A DNA stretch of 64,000 nt from Brasenia schreberi (lineage: Eukaryota; Streptophyta; Magnoliopsida; Nymphaeales; Cabombaceae), in the NCBI GenBank assembly GCA_036023115.1, contig JAYKKT010000056.1, positions 2,972,001-3,036,000 of the forward strand, given 5' to 3'. The position numbers and the translations under genes were made by a program. Below are positions 42,201 to 54,909 of the stretch, one piece after another; positions within the stretch are counted from its first letter, which is position 1, and each line of letters opens with the position of its first letter. The notes beneath the pieces were generated by a model. That model had not been told where the DNA came from, made no database searches, and saw only the letters and a program-made list of their open reading frames with translations.

Positions 42201-42204
<4 letters not shown>
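42000..42204 (+). other. Probable 3' untranslated region of the ligase gene
   Basis: Follows the stop codon. It contains a perfect 9-bp stem, cgctgcaga at 42,015-42,023 and tctgcagcg at 42,039-42,047, with a 15-base loop. No perfect AATAAA signal was seen before the AT microsatellite at 42,205. Confidence 0.45.

Positions 42205-42232
<28 letters not shown>
42205..42232. repeat. (AT)n microsatellite
   Basis: About fourteen AT units just after the presumed 3' untranslated region. Confidence 0.9.
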
Positions 42233-42264
42233 CATAACTCGGCTTGTGTAAGGGATTATCCTTG

Positions 42265-42413
42265 CATGACTGGTCCCAAGCCTGGATAAAGAGGAGGGTT
42301 GCGATAGGCTTTCAACAACCCGTGTAAAATTTTGTTGGACTTACCATGGATTCTAAAAAAAGGAATTCATACGGTTGTCATCTAGTATGAGAAAAGGCTT
42401 AGTTGTTGTTCTA
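42265..42413 (+). mobile_element. RTE-type LINE 3' end fragment
   Basis: Starts with the dispersed repeat shared with 20.7 kb and ends in ctagtatgagaaaaggctta followed by a short (GTT)n tail, the reverse complement of the LINE tails at 18.4 and 25.8 kb. No coding part is left. Confidence 0.7.
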
Positions 42414-45400
42414 ATGTATGTAACATGATATTTCAATAATTGTATTGTTATTCAAGGTTTTACATTTATAAGCCGTTTTTTCATGATTGATATGCACACA
42501 CCCAAGTTGATGTAAGCACACTCATTTTTCTTGTGATTCCAAAAATACCCTTGCTTAAATCAAGTATTATGATGCCCCAAAGTCATCTGAACCTCTCTCT
42601 CTCTTTTGTATGAAGTCATCATTCATTTGTCCCAAACAATCAACGTAATCAAGTTGAAAGGTTTCTATTGATCAATCTACGTTTGTAGTCAACCAACTCA
42701 TTGAAATTGATTAGAAAGAAAGAAGAGAAAGAAGCAATAAGAGGTCAATTTGAGGAGGGTATATTATTTATTTGATTTAATTTTTACCCTTCTTGATTGG
42801 GTTTGCTTTCGATCGGAATCTCAATGAAAATATTTCATCAAGTTTTTGACTCGAGACATGGCACAAGAGTTTCTCTCGTAGCACAGATGCGCTCGTGTCA
42901 TATTTTTTTTGTAGGGGAGAATGGGCCTTGTCTGCGTCTCTTTCATATTTGGGGATGCAGTTTATTCGTGAGTCCTCAACGTGGAAGATGTTAAGGTGGG
43001 TTTTTCATTTTTTGAGTGATACGTTTATCATGTTTTCATGATAGTTTTTTTGTTGTATATGATGTGCTTATACATTTTTCATTTGTTATTCTTTTTCATA
43101 TATAGGGCATGAGTAAAAGGGTATAATGTCAGTGTATACCTTCACGATATAAAACAATGATTGAGACAAACAATGCAGATAAAGATGGTGAAGAAGTGCC
43201 TCATATATTGAGGTTACTTTCCAATTTTGACGGTCACATCACTTTTAAAATATGGTAGGATCATATAATTTTGAACTTTAGTGAAATTCTAAATTTATAG
43301 TTCAATATTGGGGATTTAAACTGACTATGTAAATATAAATATGAAGACATTCCGAAAAGTGATAATATCTCAACACACTATACATTAGGGCCCAAGCATG
43401 GTTATTGAAGCGAACAAATGTGATACCTGATAATTAGGTTGATATTACATTAGACAAGTGGACTAATTGGAAAGAAGAATTTGTTGTACAAAGTTATAGG
43501 TCATGTATTGTTTAACACTTTTATCGAGTATTAACAACCATAAAAAAAACAACTTTTATATGCTATGGGATGAGATGACTATCACCACGATCTCACGAGA
43601 TCCTTAGTCTTTCGATGGACGGCATGTTTATAGCTTTGACATTAGAGATGATTGCTATAGGCAAGGAAGGCATTTTGAGTAATATCTTGAATATAAGTAT
43701 CAGTAAAGCAATTTTGGAGATGAAATCTGGAACCATTAAGTTCGAGGTGCTTCAAACCATTTTTAAGAGGACACAAACGAGAATAAAAGTTTAATTTATC
43801 TATTTGATCATGCATTATATTACAATAAGTCTAGAGACATAGTACCAATAACGATCGTACAATTATTGACTCATAATGTTTGGAGTATTGATAATCATGC
43901 TTGAAATGTAACAATATTGACATACTTGTACATACAATTTGAAAAAACATCTCAGATTCAAGCACAACAACTTAGTGGGTATACTACCCTACTCAAGGTA
44001 ACAATTTATACTCTTGTTGGCTTATAATGTACTTCTATATCGTTAATTATGATAATTCAAAAACCAAGTTATATATTGTAAACGTAGGCATTTATTTATG
44101 AATATTTTAAGTTATCATACTTCAACTATCTTTTATTTTTCTATTATAAGGCTTGGATGTTATACATTATCTTTGTTTTTAAACAATGCAGATTGACTGA
44201 CAACCATATGATTATGCAAAGTACTTTTATAACAATGCATATAAGTTATAGAGATATCACAACTACATTTAGTGTTTGGATATTGTACAACTATACATGT
44301 CAAATTAGGTAGTTTGACTAGTTTGGTTGTCATTAAGACATCTCAATTGCACTAATAAGACCGTTTATTGCAAATAATTTGACAAAATGTATAGTTGTAT
44401 AGTGAGTTGACTAATAATAGTAATGCATTTTCATGAGTATAATGAGTTTTATATAGAATGATATATTCCTCGGATACATTGATTTATTTTGAGAGATTCC
44501 ATTAGTCAATTGCCTTCGGCTTGTCCTCCTCCAACTAGGTAACATAATACATAAACCTTTATGTAGATAAATTAATATCTGTCTATATTATTTTAGTATT
44601 TTATTTTCTCTTGATTTGATAATAATACTAATGTTATTTGTAATTATTTTCTTCTATTAGAGTTTCACTGTCGTACATGACACATTATCACTAGCTTTAT
44701 AATACTTGGAGTGCATGGCATGACCTTTATCGAGTGACCTTGTATTACGTGAGTTGATAGAGACATAAGAGCAATGTTACCAATGAGTCCATCATTTGAT
44801 GATATTTGATGAGATGTCAATAGATGATGGCGAGGATGCATGGGCTCGGGGATTCATGTGCTTAGTTTATGTATTGTATTTAAGGGTTTTGAGATTTGCT
44901 ATTAGTATTTTTTATTACATATATATGTATATGACATTTGTAGTGAATATCATTTTGGTTTCTCATTTTTTGCCTTAGATATAGTCACCAACTAATGCAT
45001 AATTATTTACAATGTAATTGACTTTTCAAATTGTATTGAATCTCGCAATTGAGCTACCATGGAAGCCTTTCAACCTTTCGTAGGAACTCTCTACCCTAAT
45101 ACTATTTGCAAAAAAATCATTATATATTAAAAAACCACAAACAATATACATACATATGAACAACCAATTTTACATACCTATTTGTTATTTCGGGTCCAAT
45201 CACTCTTATTTAATGTTAGAGAGTAGTGTAGGATATTTTTTCTACTTCAATTCCATTATCTCCACTACCACCTTATAGTTTTTCTCTGATATGATACATG
45301 GACGACCTACCTCCAACTCACACCAAAGGAATTCGTTATATCTTTATTCTTTGTCAGTTTTATAATAAATGCTTCAATATTTTTTGCAGTGTTTCATTTA

Positions 45401-48059
45401 TGTAACAAGTGTGCCATATCAAGAAATATGAATAGAATGACATTCACCAATGTCATATCACGGCTAGTGTAAAGTACACGTGGAAAGTTGTTTGGAGTGG
45501 ATAACTCTGTAACATACCTCGATACTAAAATGTAATTCTTTTTCTTCTCGACACTAATAAAAATGAAGGATATAGAAAAATTCTTGTTAGTTGAATTGGA
45601 CCTCAAGAAAAGAAATATTATACCTAGAAAATATAGTGTATACAACTGTCGATGTAAGGAACTATCTTAAAATCATGATAAAAGACTTACATCTTTATTT
45701 TATATGTGCTATCAAACTGTAACATTCATGAAAAGTATGTAATAGTTGCATTGAATGAGGATGTGGAAGAACAATATTGCTAACGATATTCGTATCATGT
45801 ATCTTATGATGTTATGTGTGATAGTAGTAAGAGCCTAGATCATATAATAACCGCTGCAAAACACTTTGAGAACATTTATCTTCTTTCCTATTTTTTATCC
45901 TTGCAATGTAAATATGTCTTCCCCGTTTGATAGTAATTGTATTTGCATTTCTCTACTTGATCAAGTTTTAGTAAGCATGCTAAATGTTGCAAAGATGGAG
46001 AGCATTACCATTAACTAATTCAGGAACTTCTTTGAGATAATGTACGATCTCGAGGGACCTTCAACATGTAGCATTAGTACTTATAAGCAACTAATTCCAT
46101 GTATAGTAAATATCCTCCACTTTACATGGAAAGGAAAGAAAAGTAAAAGTTTGTGTAGAAATACTGAACTTGTAAGATTATCCGGTTAGCCAACCACAAA
46201 GTTTTGGTTACCTCTACTAGAGCATAAAGAGAAAGAACCATATAAAATACATGAAACCACATGCTCAAGTTTAACTCACGTAGAGGCGGAAGATGCAGCA
46301 TTGGTTCCACCAATAAAAATCAAGAAACACTTTATTATTGTTGGATTTCTCCCAAAAAGTATTAACCTAAGCCAAATGAAGAAAACACCAACAGGGGCAC
46401 CAAAAAACACCGTCAAAATATGTTTAGATTTGTAATGGTATTTTGTTAGGTCTTTTGTTACACTATACTAAGATTTGTTCAATTCGTATGTAAAAGCATG
46501 CCCTTACAAACCTAGTGGATGGTTATGTATCTCATTCACTACATTCAACTTCCAATAACCATAAAATGCACCCTCTTTTGTAAAAAAAATGAGTATCTAC
46601 CTTCTTAGTGCTCATCTACATACTATTTTCAACATCAATATTTCTACTCACCCAAGATTTGCAACTTATTTCATACTCAAGTCATACCTTATTTGTTAGG
46701 CTTTATCTTAAAAAAAAAAAAAATTTATTTCCTCAAAGCATTTCTTACATATTTAATAAGTTTATTATGACTACTAACACATCATCTATCGTAAACACGA
46801 GTCAATAATCAAGGCTATCACCCTCTCAATCAATAAATACTTCTACTTTATCGACCAATCAATAAAAAAAATTCATCATTCGATACACCACAATTAATTT
46901 CAACCTCCTTATCCATGGTATAACAAATATTTTCATCAATCATTGTCGTTTCATACTCTATTCCATTATAAGTGCTTTTGCTATAGTTCTTTATTATTTT
47001 GTAATACATAAATATAAGGTAGAAGTATATATACACATATAACATAGTCCTGTCGTATCACTTGTTTGATGAAGATGTAGCCTAGGCACATCTCATATTT
47101 TAAAGAGACGCAGGCCACTTGCATCATTCCTTAGATAAAGACATGGCTTAATCGTGTCTTGCCTAAGAGAGGAACAAGGTTCCATCGTATTCCACCAAAA
47201 AAGAGACGCGACTCTTCGGTGAGACACGATTGTGTCGTGTTTCTCTCAAATGAGAAGTGTGTTTGGGCCGTATCTCTCCTCCAAATTCCGGTGTCGTTTT
47301 TCCATCCAAAACCATGAAAGATTTGAAAAACTAAAAAACAATCCATAAAACCAACACAAACCTTCAAAAGATCACAAAATAGTATAAAAAAATCAACCTC
47401 CTACACGATATACTCGTGTGTTCTCTGATTGCAAAGAAAGCAATAGTGATAAAAAATGAATGAAATGATGGTGGCCAGGGTAAAGAGAAGAGAATGCGAG
47501 AATTAAGTATAGAGGAGAGAGAAACTGCTGGAAAGTAATTTTGGTATTTTAAAAATTTGGAGTATTCAAATATAACCCTTTTTTTTATAGACCGCACAAC
47601 GCTACCACCCTTTAGGCCGTTGTTATATGATGCCTAAACTGAAATCTAGTTTAGTCCATCCAGCTCAGTTTCATATACCGCGCTCAGTTTGAGAGTGAAA
47701 TAGGGCTGGAGGTTTGCATGGTTCGCAACCAGGTTTCATGGAATCAGGTTGCTGGGTCTTTGTCCTTTTTTGGTAGATCGATACTGCCCCATCTTGATTA
47801 GGTGAAAAACTGGTTAACACCCCCGCTCCCTTCACTGACTCTTCTTCTCCATCTCTTGGAGAGATTAGAAGAAAAATCTCTCCCGGCGGGTGAGGCAACT
47901 TGGCTTCTGCTAGTGCTACCGTATTTCCTCGAATATGACTCTCCTCATTGATGAGAGCAAACATAAATGCAAACTGGAAGTATTGGATCCTTTATTAACA
48001 CATACTCAACCACAGTAACTAGGGCTTGGTGGAAACTTTTAGACTGCTACCATGTTAAA
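42414..48059. other. AT-rich intergenic DNA between the convergent genes
   Basis: No gene is supported. Open frames are short and without known motifs. 47,080-47,300 contains degenerate short repeats (next entry). The overall texture resembles 9-12 kb, where a plant-mobile-domain fragment was found, but no such motif was identified here. Confidence 0.45.
47085..47300. repeat. Degenerate repeats with units near 31 bp
   Basis: About six units around agacacgattgtgtcgtgtt-type words, several of them self-complementary. Richer in G and C than its surroundings. Its style recalls the 8.3-8.6 kb array. Confidence 0.45.
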
Positions 48060-48890
48060 CCCAATCAATGAGATATTTTGGCCCATCTGTAGGGTTAAGC
48101 TAAATATGGATGGACCTTCTGAAGGAGGCCTGGGTTTAGCCACGGTTGTGTTTGATTCATGATGCTAGGGTACTATGACTATGATCCACATAGGCTTGTA
48201 ATCATGGTTCTAAAAGACCATGCTTTTGTGTTTTATTCATGAGTAATAATTAGGTTTTTGGAGATGAAATAGTAATATGAGAGAGAAAAAGGCACTTGGA
48301 TTTTTGTGCGAAGCCCATGGGTCTAGTTGCTATGGCCCATATGATGTCAACGTTTTCAACTCCAATTGGCCCTAAGCATGCAACGAGTTCCTTGTTTGAT
48401 GCACTAGAAAACTCTGAACAATGAGCACCAAAAATCAGTGTTCAGCTCCCTTAAAACATTGTATCAAGCAGAACCATGGATGGGCTTGGCAATATTGGCT
48501 GTGAGGACTTGCATGCAACTTGGGCTGGTGTTCCTCATATTCCAAGCCAAGGCTTGAGGAGTGCTTACAAGTCTTGATTTTGGTTGTTCTATGGACTTTC
48601 GGCAGATTATAGTTAAATCATACTTTGAAATTCTGATCTCTCCATTGATGGAGGACGCCATTCAAAGTGCCCAGTCTTAGCAATATCGTTGCTTTACTGA
48701 GAAGGGACTGGGAGATTCAATTTCAGCATACCTGTTGCCAAAAGCAACCAATGCACCGATGTAATGCCCAACTACAGTTCGTAACTACCTCTGGGCCTGC
48801 ACGAGTTGAAATCTGTTCCGGACTTCCTCTCCGTCTTCCGGGTAGCCGTATGGAAGTGATGCTCAGGTGAAGCCAGTTAGAGACCTGTAA
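48060..48890 (+). pseudogene. LINE-type RNase H domain remnant
   Basis: Plus-strand pieces resemble the RNase H domain at the end of plant L1-type LINE polyproteins: VKLNMDGPSEGGLGLA near 48,091, then a CNLGWCSSYSKP-like helix near 48,513, then NIVALLRRDWEIQFQHT near 48,682. The pieces are in order but in different frames, and about 300 bp between the first two look unrelated. Reverse-transcriptase motifs were not found upstream. Confidence 0.45.
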
Positions 48891-50343
48891 CCCCAAGGCC
48901 CCATCCCTCCTGTTCATCCTCCCAAAACAAACCATCCAGGATAACTTTGCCATATCATCCAGCCGTTGGACTATTCATCGTCTTATCACTTTTCTTTTTC
49001 ACCAATAACCAACCATTATTCCAGCCAGCCCAGAAAGATTGATCTTTCTTAAGGCACGTGTTAGCCAAAAAAAACATCGTTCAAGGAGTAGAAATGGTGA
49101 AAGAAGACTACCACGCACATCCTGCACGTACACTCGTCCACATTCCCATTGAAAGATGCTCTCGATCTTTCATTCACATGCTAAAGACTGAAGGTTGGGG
49201 GCCAGGCAGACCCACAGCGCCATAACCTGAAGACCTCACAACTTAACCTCCAAGAGACGAGTGTGTGTGCGAGTTTATTTAGCGTTTAACTGTTCAAGAA
49301 TGGATATTTAGATCTTGATGTCTCCCTCCTTTTTGTCAACTACAACAATCCCAGGTGAAAATTAAAATGCCATTCGACGCCATTTAAAAAGGTAGACTAG
49401 CCTGCGGGAAAAAAAAGATCAATTATCGTGAAGAGCTCGATTATCACTGCACCAAAAACACCTCAAGGAAACAATTTCTTTACACCAGAACCCAACCTCG
49501 TAAGCATTGGGTTAAGCACAACCAAGAATATATTTTGCATTCTTCTCCATTTTCCATTATCCCAATAGATCCATCTTAAGCTTGGTTGGCAATACTGACT
49601 TGGTTGGTGAGTCATACAAATTACATACTAATCGCTTTCTCCTGTTTCCAGGGTACTTGTAAATAAGAAACCTCAGTGAAAATGGCAAGTATTTAAGCAT
49701 TTGTCCTCCACATGATTCAGTATGTCTTTAATGTACTTAGCTGTTCCCGTTCATTTCTAACGGTACTAGGACTGTGCCAATAAGAAACCTTTCTGACAAG
49801 ACCGACTCTTTATACACTTGTCCTTTAAAAGACCCATTTACTTAGCTGTCCACTCTAATACATGTACTTCTGTATTTTAGCCAACTGAAGACTTGCTTCT
49901 GACTGGAGGCAAAATCATCACTATATGGATGAAGTAGATTTATACACAAAGAACTTCTAGGCATGCTGGCTTAGCGATTTCAAGGTAAACAAAAATACAC
50001 TTATGGGGACATATCGAGATTGAACATGACGTGCACTATATGATGAATTTGCTCTGTATCCTTGTAATTGTTGGAGGGTGACTCCAATTATTCGCAAGTT
50101 GAACTTGCTCCGGCAGACATCCAGAAGATAGACGATCAGAGAGAAGTTTGTAATCTTGAATGGTTTTGTTGACCAGTAATGTACTGCGGATGCAAACTTC
50201 TGAAAACCATGGCCGGAAGTTAAATATCAAAAATGTTCTGGTGACTCTGTACCTCTATAGCTTGATTAGGATATAGAACTTGGGAAGTAAAATGCCCTTG
50301 TGGTATGAAGACATGCTGCCAAAATCTTCTGAATTACTCTGTA
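48891..50343 (-). other. Intergenic DNA and ALA2 3' untranslated region
   Basis: The part just below 50,344 must contain the 3' untranslated region of the minus-strand ALA2-type gene. No polyadenylation site could be fixed. Nothing else is recognised. Confidence 0.5.
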
Positions 50344-50679
50344 TCAATTATCCTTGCAATTTCTTGAGTAGCTTGACGAGAGTCTGGATGGGGACTGCAA
50401 AAATTCAAATGTAGGACTTGATCCAATAGATCTCCTGACTGAAGTAGGAGATTCATGTAGAAGTGGTTCATAGACAGAACTGCGACTTTTAGATGGAGTT
50501 ACAGACAGGGTAGGAGCTTCTTTCTCCAAGACCCTTAGTTGGTGTTCCATGTTCGTGAGAGAGGTCATGTGTGAACGTTGGCGCTCTGCTTGCTGAAGTA
50601 TATTGATGGCACTCGATCTGTATGTATACCGGAAATACTTGAGCGCTAGCACTGGGCCCATACCTGAGACAACAATAAG
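50344..50679 (-). CDS. ALA2: ALA2-type flippase last exon
   Basis: Starts after gtgcag (minus strand) in phase 0 and ends with TGA. Encodes the last half of TM10 and the serine-rich cytosolic tail of about 95 residues. Confidence 0.9.
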   Translation of the reverse strand, partial: LIVVSGMGPVLALKYFRYTYRSSAINILQQAERQRSHMTSLTNMEHQLRVLEKEAPTLSVTPSKSRSSVYEPLLHESPTSVRRSIGSSPTFEFLQSPSRLSSSYSRNCKDN

Positions 50680-52196
50680 CTGCACGAGCATTTTATGTAT
50701 TAGTCAGAAGGTGCAAGATCTAAAGTTTCACGTAGTACCCTCATATGAAACTATTTGACATGCAACTCACCAGCATTGAGAACCAGTAGGATGGCTGCAT
50801 GCATACTCGAAACATTATGGTGTACATGCCAGCCCATGGTAAGGTGCTCACAATAAAATTGATGACGTAAAAAGCAGCAAGGTTGAGCCATATAGCAGCA
50901 TGCTGAAATAGTGTGAAGGAGCTGCGTATCAACAGTCATCAAAGAACATGTGAGAGAGAGAATTACTTGAAGTCTTCAGCATTCTATCAGCCAAAGGCAA
51001 ATTCTGGTACAAACTTAACTTAGTACTGTATTCCTTTGGTTGCTAATACACCGCTCTACATAATGTCCTTTAATTTTCTCCATTTTATATGAAACCGTTA
51101 GTCTCTAGCTGCTATAGCTTCTAACAGCAAGTTTTACTATTAATTAAGGAGGTTACAATGGCTGGCAAAGCTAATCGCTGTCCTTGCTATCAGGGATGAA
51201 ACCGACTTGTAGAAACATGCTTTTGGTTAGAGAGCAAGTATCAAATAAATGGGAAGCAAGTTCTATCTCTTTGCTGCACGTTCAATATGAAAGCTAAAAT
51301 TGACAGAAACTGACAACAAGAAATAAGTTCAAACACTTGGGTCAGTACACAGATGAGCTAGCATTGGAGGTGCGTCAAGTGTTCAGTGTAACAAGAACTC
51401 AACATATCCTGTCGGAAATAGTGATCAAGAGCTTTTCTTGGGAGTCTTTCGACATCAATAATTTAACTTGCCCGTCCTCTCCACTGGGGAAGACAAAGAC
51501 CATTGAATATCCTACACTTCAAGATCAACTTGTCTAACTATCCATTATGATCCTCCCCCCTCAATGGAAGACACATCGGTTAGCAGTTATGGGGTTCTAT
51601 GGATCACGAGCCTACTCCTTTCCAATGGGAATGGGCAAGTTCAAAGATTGGAATAAGGGAAACGCCACAATCCTTAAATTGGCTTAATAGAAGTGTTGAA
51701 ATGGAAATTGTGTTCATCATGCCAAGCTCAGATAGGTTATGCACGTATGTTCTCAAAAGAAGACGTACTTTTCGAAGTCAAATCCATGCAGCCTGTAGAA
51801 CCTGCATGAGCGTGACCATGTCAACTGGCAGAGAACCAATCTTAAGAGTCACATTCATGTGATTTAAAATCGACTGAATACATCTATCATCATTCAGCCC
51901 AGAAAGGCACATCTGGGAAAATTAAGTGGTGATGTAGACAGCGAAGACGAAAAGATTATTAACCACTATCCAATAATGCTTTAACAGCAGATATGATGTT
52001 ATAGAATTTGTGATTGTTATGACAAGAATTCAAAGGCAAGAAGTATTAATTTCATGAAGTAAGATTACTTGGTCTCCAGGGTAACGACAAAAGCCTGCAA
52101 CCAAATGCAGCCAGAAAGTGCCACCATCGACAGCTCCTCCATTTCACTTTTGTCATCAGCATATACATGTATGCTAATGATAAATACGACAACTGC
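50344..52196 (-). CDS. ALA2: Phospholipid-transporting P4-ATPase, ALA2-type, last three exons
   Basis: Model complement(join(50344-50679, 50771-50921, 52069-52196)), 204 residues plus stop. P4-ATPases flip phospholipids to the cytosolic leaflet of membranes, using ATP. Only the C-terminal fifth is here. Transmembrane segments TM7-TM10 are visible: AVVVFIISIHVYA, MVALSGCIWLQAFVVTLE, AAIWLNLAAFYVINFIVS and LLIVVSGMGPVLALKYF. The cytosolic tail has FRYTYRSSAINILQQAE, SVYEPLLHESP, and the end SRLSSSYSRNCKDN, which marks the ALA2 branch rather than other flippases. Splice sites are GT-AG and phases agree (ETNSFTLFQH across the first junction, WFSMLLIVVSG across the second). The phosphorylation domain and TM1-6 are encoded elsewhere or lost. 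No break is seen in what is present. The gene converges on the ligase gene. Confidence 0.9.
50771..50921 (-). CDS. ALA2: ALA2-type flippase penultimate exon
   Basis: 151 bp between acgcag and gtgagt on the minus strand. Encodes SFTLFQHAAIW, TM9 and the FRVCMQPSYWFSML start of TM10. Confidence 0.9.
52069..52196 (-). CDS. ALA2: ALA2-type flippase antepenultimate exon
   Basis: 128 bp between ttatag and gtaatc on the minus strand. Encodes TM7, the short DDKSEMEELS loop and TM8. Recognised by homology; the exon is too short to show as a long open frame. Confidence 0.85.
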
Positions 52197-53579
52197 CTAT
52201 AAAAATTAAGAAGCTACCATTAGATGAACTACATGCAGATTATGTGTACGCCAACAAAAAGCTGAATTTTCTATCGCAAATCATGTGCAAGATGTACAAA
52301 GCAAAGTAACAAATAACTATACCTAAATATAAAATCAACTTTTGCTATATTACAAAGGTTATGACAAGGATATTTGCATGGAAAAAGCACAAAGACATGC
52401 AATTATTTATCCACTTCAAAGGTTCATAGACAAATCAAGGATATCCAAAAACTACATGAGCGCTTTATACTACTCCAAAGACCAAGAAAATAACAACAAA
52501 AACAGATCCTTGACAAACGAAGTGCCTGAATGCTTTCTTGTGCCACTGTGCCCTTAGATATGGATGACTATTGTTTTTCCAATTGTGGGTATACATTTCT
52601 TATTTTCATAGTTACTGATGTGAGCAACAATTTGAAATATTCATGCTCCTTTTCCATCAAAAAATAAAAAAAATGCGAAATGTTTAGTGATCTTCAAAAT
52701 CTTGCCTTTTTTAATTTCAAGAAAATATTACAAGAACATCTTGATACGGTCTCCACTTCTCAGTGACTTTTCTTCAGACTCCTTTGCTACAAGAGAAAAA
52801 CTACAACAATACGGATCAAACTAAACAAACAAAAAAAAAACACGATGGGGTCACTAAATATCATTTTGGTTAAAAAACAACGTTTTGATATAAAGAGAGA
52901 AATCTAAGCTTGTTTGGAAAAAGTTGAGTTCCAGAAACTTAGAAAATAAGAGTTCCAAACAAGAAAAATATTGATAAATGGAAGCAAAGCTTATCGAAAA
53001 TCCATGGACAACAATTTCATTTTAAACGGAGAAGCCTAGAAATTATTATCCGCTGGAATGAATGAACATTTGAACTAAAGTGATACACAATATAGTGGGG
53101 GCAATCTTGGTATTTTAAAAAGGAACCTGTCGTTTATTTTAGTTGAGGGGAATTTATGATAATTCTTAATGTAGAAAAACATTGGGGAAAGGAGATAGAT
53201 CTAAACTTTAGATGGAACTGCATTACAATCTGGTTGTATGCAGTGCATGTGAGGGGAAGTTGATGAGGGCACAAAGCGGAGGAGGAAAAGAGAAAGTGAA
53301 AGGAAATATAAGAAGGGAAGAGGGGCATAAAAGGAAAGAAAAATTAAAGGAGAAAAGGGAAGAAGCAATGATGATTAGGTTTTCAGAATTTCCCAAGAAA
53401 ACCCTTCTAAAACTCTCTCTGGAGGAAAGCCGAGAATTGCCGCCAGTGGGAGCAACAATAGATAGTTTTCTTACAAATTTCTCTTAGTGCATGCAATATC
53501 TTCCCAACCCATCATGTAATGCAAATGATAAGATGTTCAAGGCACAAATGAAGTTAAATGTAATAACACAAAGTGTGTA
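52197..53579. other. No feature seen (possible ALA2 intron)
   Basis: AT-rich with purine-rich patches near 53,280-53,370. No upstream ALA2 exon was recognised. If the gene is complete, this is intron. Confidence 0.4.
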
Positions 53580-54240
53580 CTTATTAGAATGTATCTGGGC
53601 TGCGTAAGTGTAATTCTTTGATTTTCGTTCTTCATTTTATTTCAGCCAGCAAGGGGGTCCCAGACTAGACAACGGCTAGGATTCTAGCTGTTGCACTTGC
53701 TGGCCCCTCCTTTGGTAACTCTGTGCCCTATTTCAAGGGTTCTTCTATGTGTTTAGTTAAGCATTCTGGCATGTTAAATGAAATGTTAATACTGTCAAGT
53801 GCCTTATGTGAAGAGATTGTTTATTATGGTTGACAGTTTTAGTTCACTGGTTCAAGTTATCGAAAGACCAGTTTTATTTAGTCCATGGTTTCCGAACTTT
53901 TGTAGCTGAGGTCATCATGTTCCACTACATGATATTAGAGCCCATTCAGTAATATATTTCCTGTCTCGATTTTTGTGGAAGTGAAGGACCGGTAAATCAA
54001 TTTTTTGAACTTATCCTATTGATCTTTTCAAGCATCCTTGGTGTACTTTTCTTTAAAATCAATCCGTAAGTTTTCATCTCACGATCTTGCAGTAAGTCTT
54101 CATCATTTTGCAACAGAAGATGTTAACTGATCCCAACTACAACACAAGAAACAAAATATGGGAAATTATTTTTATAGAAAAAACATGTGGGATATTGTAT
54201 GGAATTGCAGAATCTCCTCTTCTTCATACAACTGGATTTT
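53580..54240 (+). mobile_element. Copia 5' LTR and primer-binding site, decayed
   Basis: The word tgatattagagccc at 53,930-53,943 matches the copia primer-binding site tggtatcagagcc with three differences and directly follows an LTR-like end (ttccactaca). The LTR probably begins near 53,580. Sequence after it may be a gag start (LTDPNYNTRNKIWEI near 54,123). No 3' LTR partner was identified. Confidence 0.5.
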
Positions 54241-54339
54241 AACCTGAGGTAGCAACTAATGTTGGAAAAGTCACATAACATCATGCACATCGCTACCTCA
54301 ATCTATACAATTCAGGTACTTCGTACTTGTATAACAGAG

Positions 54340-54855
54340 AACAAGCTATCTAATTATATCATTGCGTATCATATGATATGGTGCGATAGAGCATTGTATC
54401 GAATCATAAACTCCAGTATTGCATGATATGGTGTTAAATTTTGTAAACTGTGTTTCTTGCAAAACCGATGCCAGAGGTGGGTTTAAACTACCTCGAACAA
54501 AACTTCTTTGGCCTCTTCTTACATGTCTGCCCCTTTCTCAACCCAAGACAAACCTCTTTCTCTCCTAAAATTCCAAATCTTACATAGATAGTAGTCAATT
54601 TCAAGTCACAAAACAAGGCCCAAGAGTGATAATGCATGTGATTCAGTTTGTTTTGACATTGAACTCACCGTTTCTTGGTGTAGTGCATATCATAGAATTC
54701 TTTGATGATTTTTAAAGTTGTTTTGCATTATAAATTTTTAAAGAAAATAATTAAAAATCACCTATATCATATCGCATTGCATAATGCAATACACCACATG
54801 CGTACCGGTGCTCACACAATATGGGGTCCGCAACGATATTTATAACATTGGTAGA
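54340..54855. mobile_element. Possible short non-autonomous hAT element (family A-like)
   Basis: Both ends carry the family A style words: cgtatcatatgatatggtgc at 54,365 and catatcgcattgcataatgc near 54,770, then ggggtccgcaacgatattta and acattgg, resembling the acaacactgg end of copy 1. No transposase sequence lies between. Ends are not exact. Confidence 0.35.
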
Positions 54856-54909
54856 AACTAAGGCAAAAGATAAATATAAAAGAAAGGAGGAAAAGATGGG
54901 ATTTACTCT

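Noticed and set aside
51337..51862. Open frames between ALA2 exons as possible extra exons
   Set aside because: Exons 52,069-52,196 and 50,771-50,921 join in exact phase with family-matching sequence, leaving no place for another exon between them.
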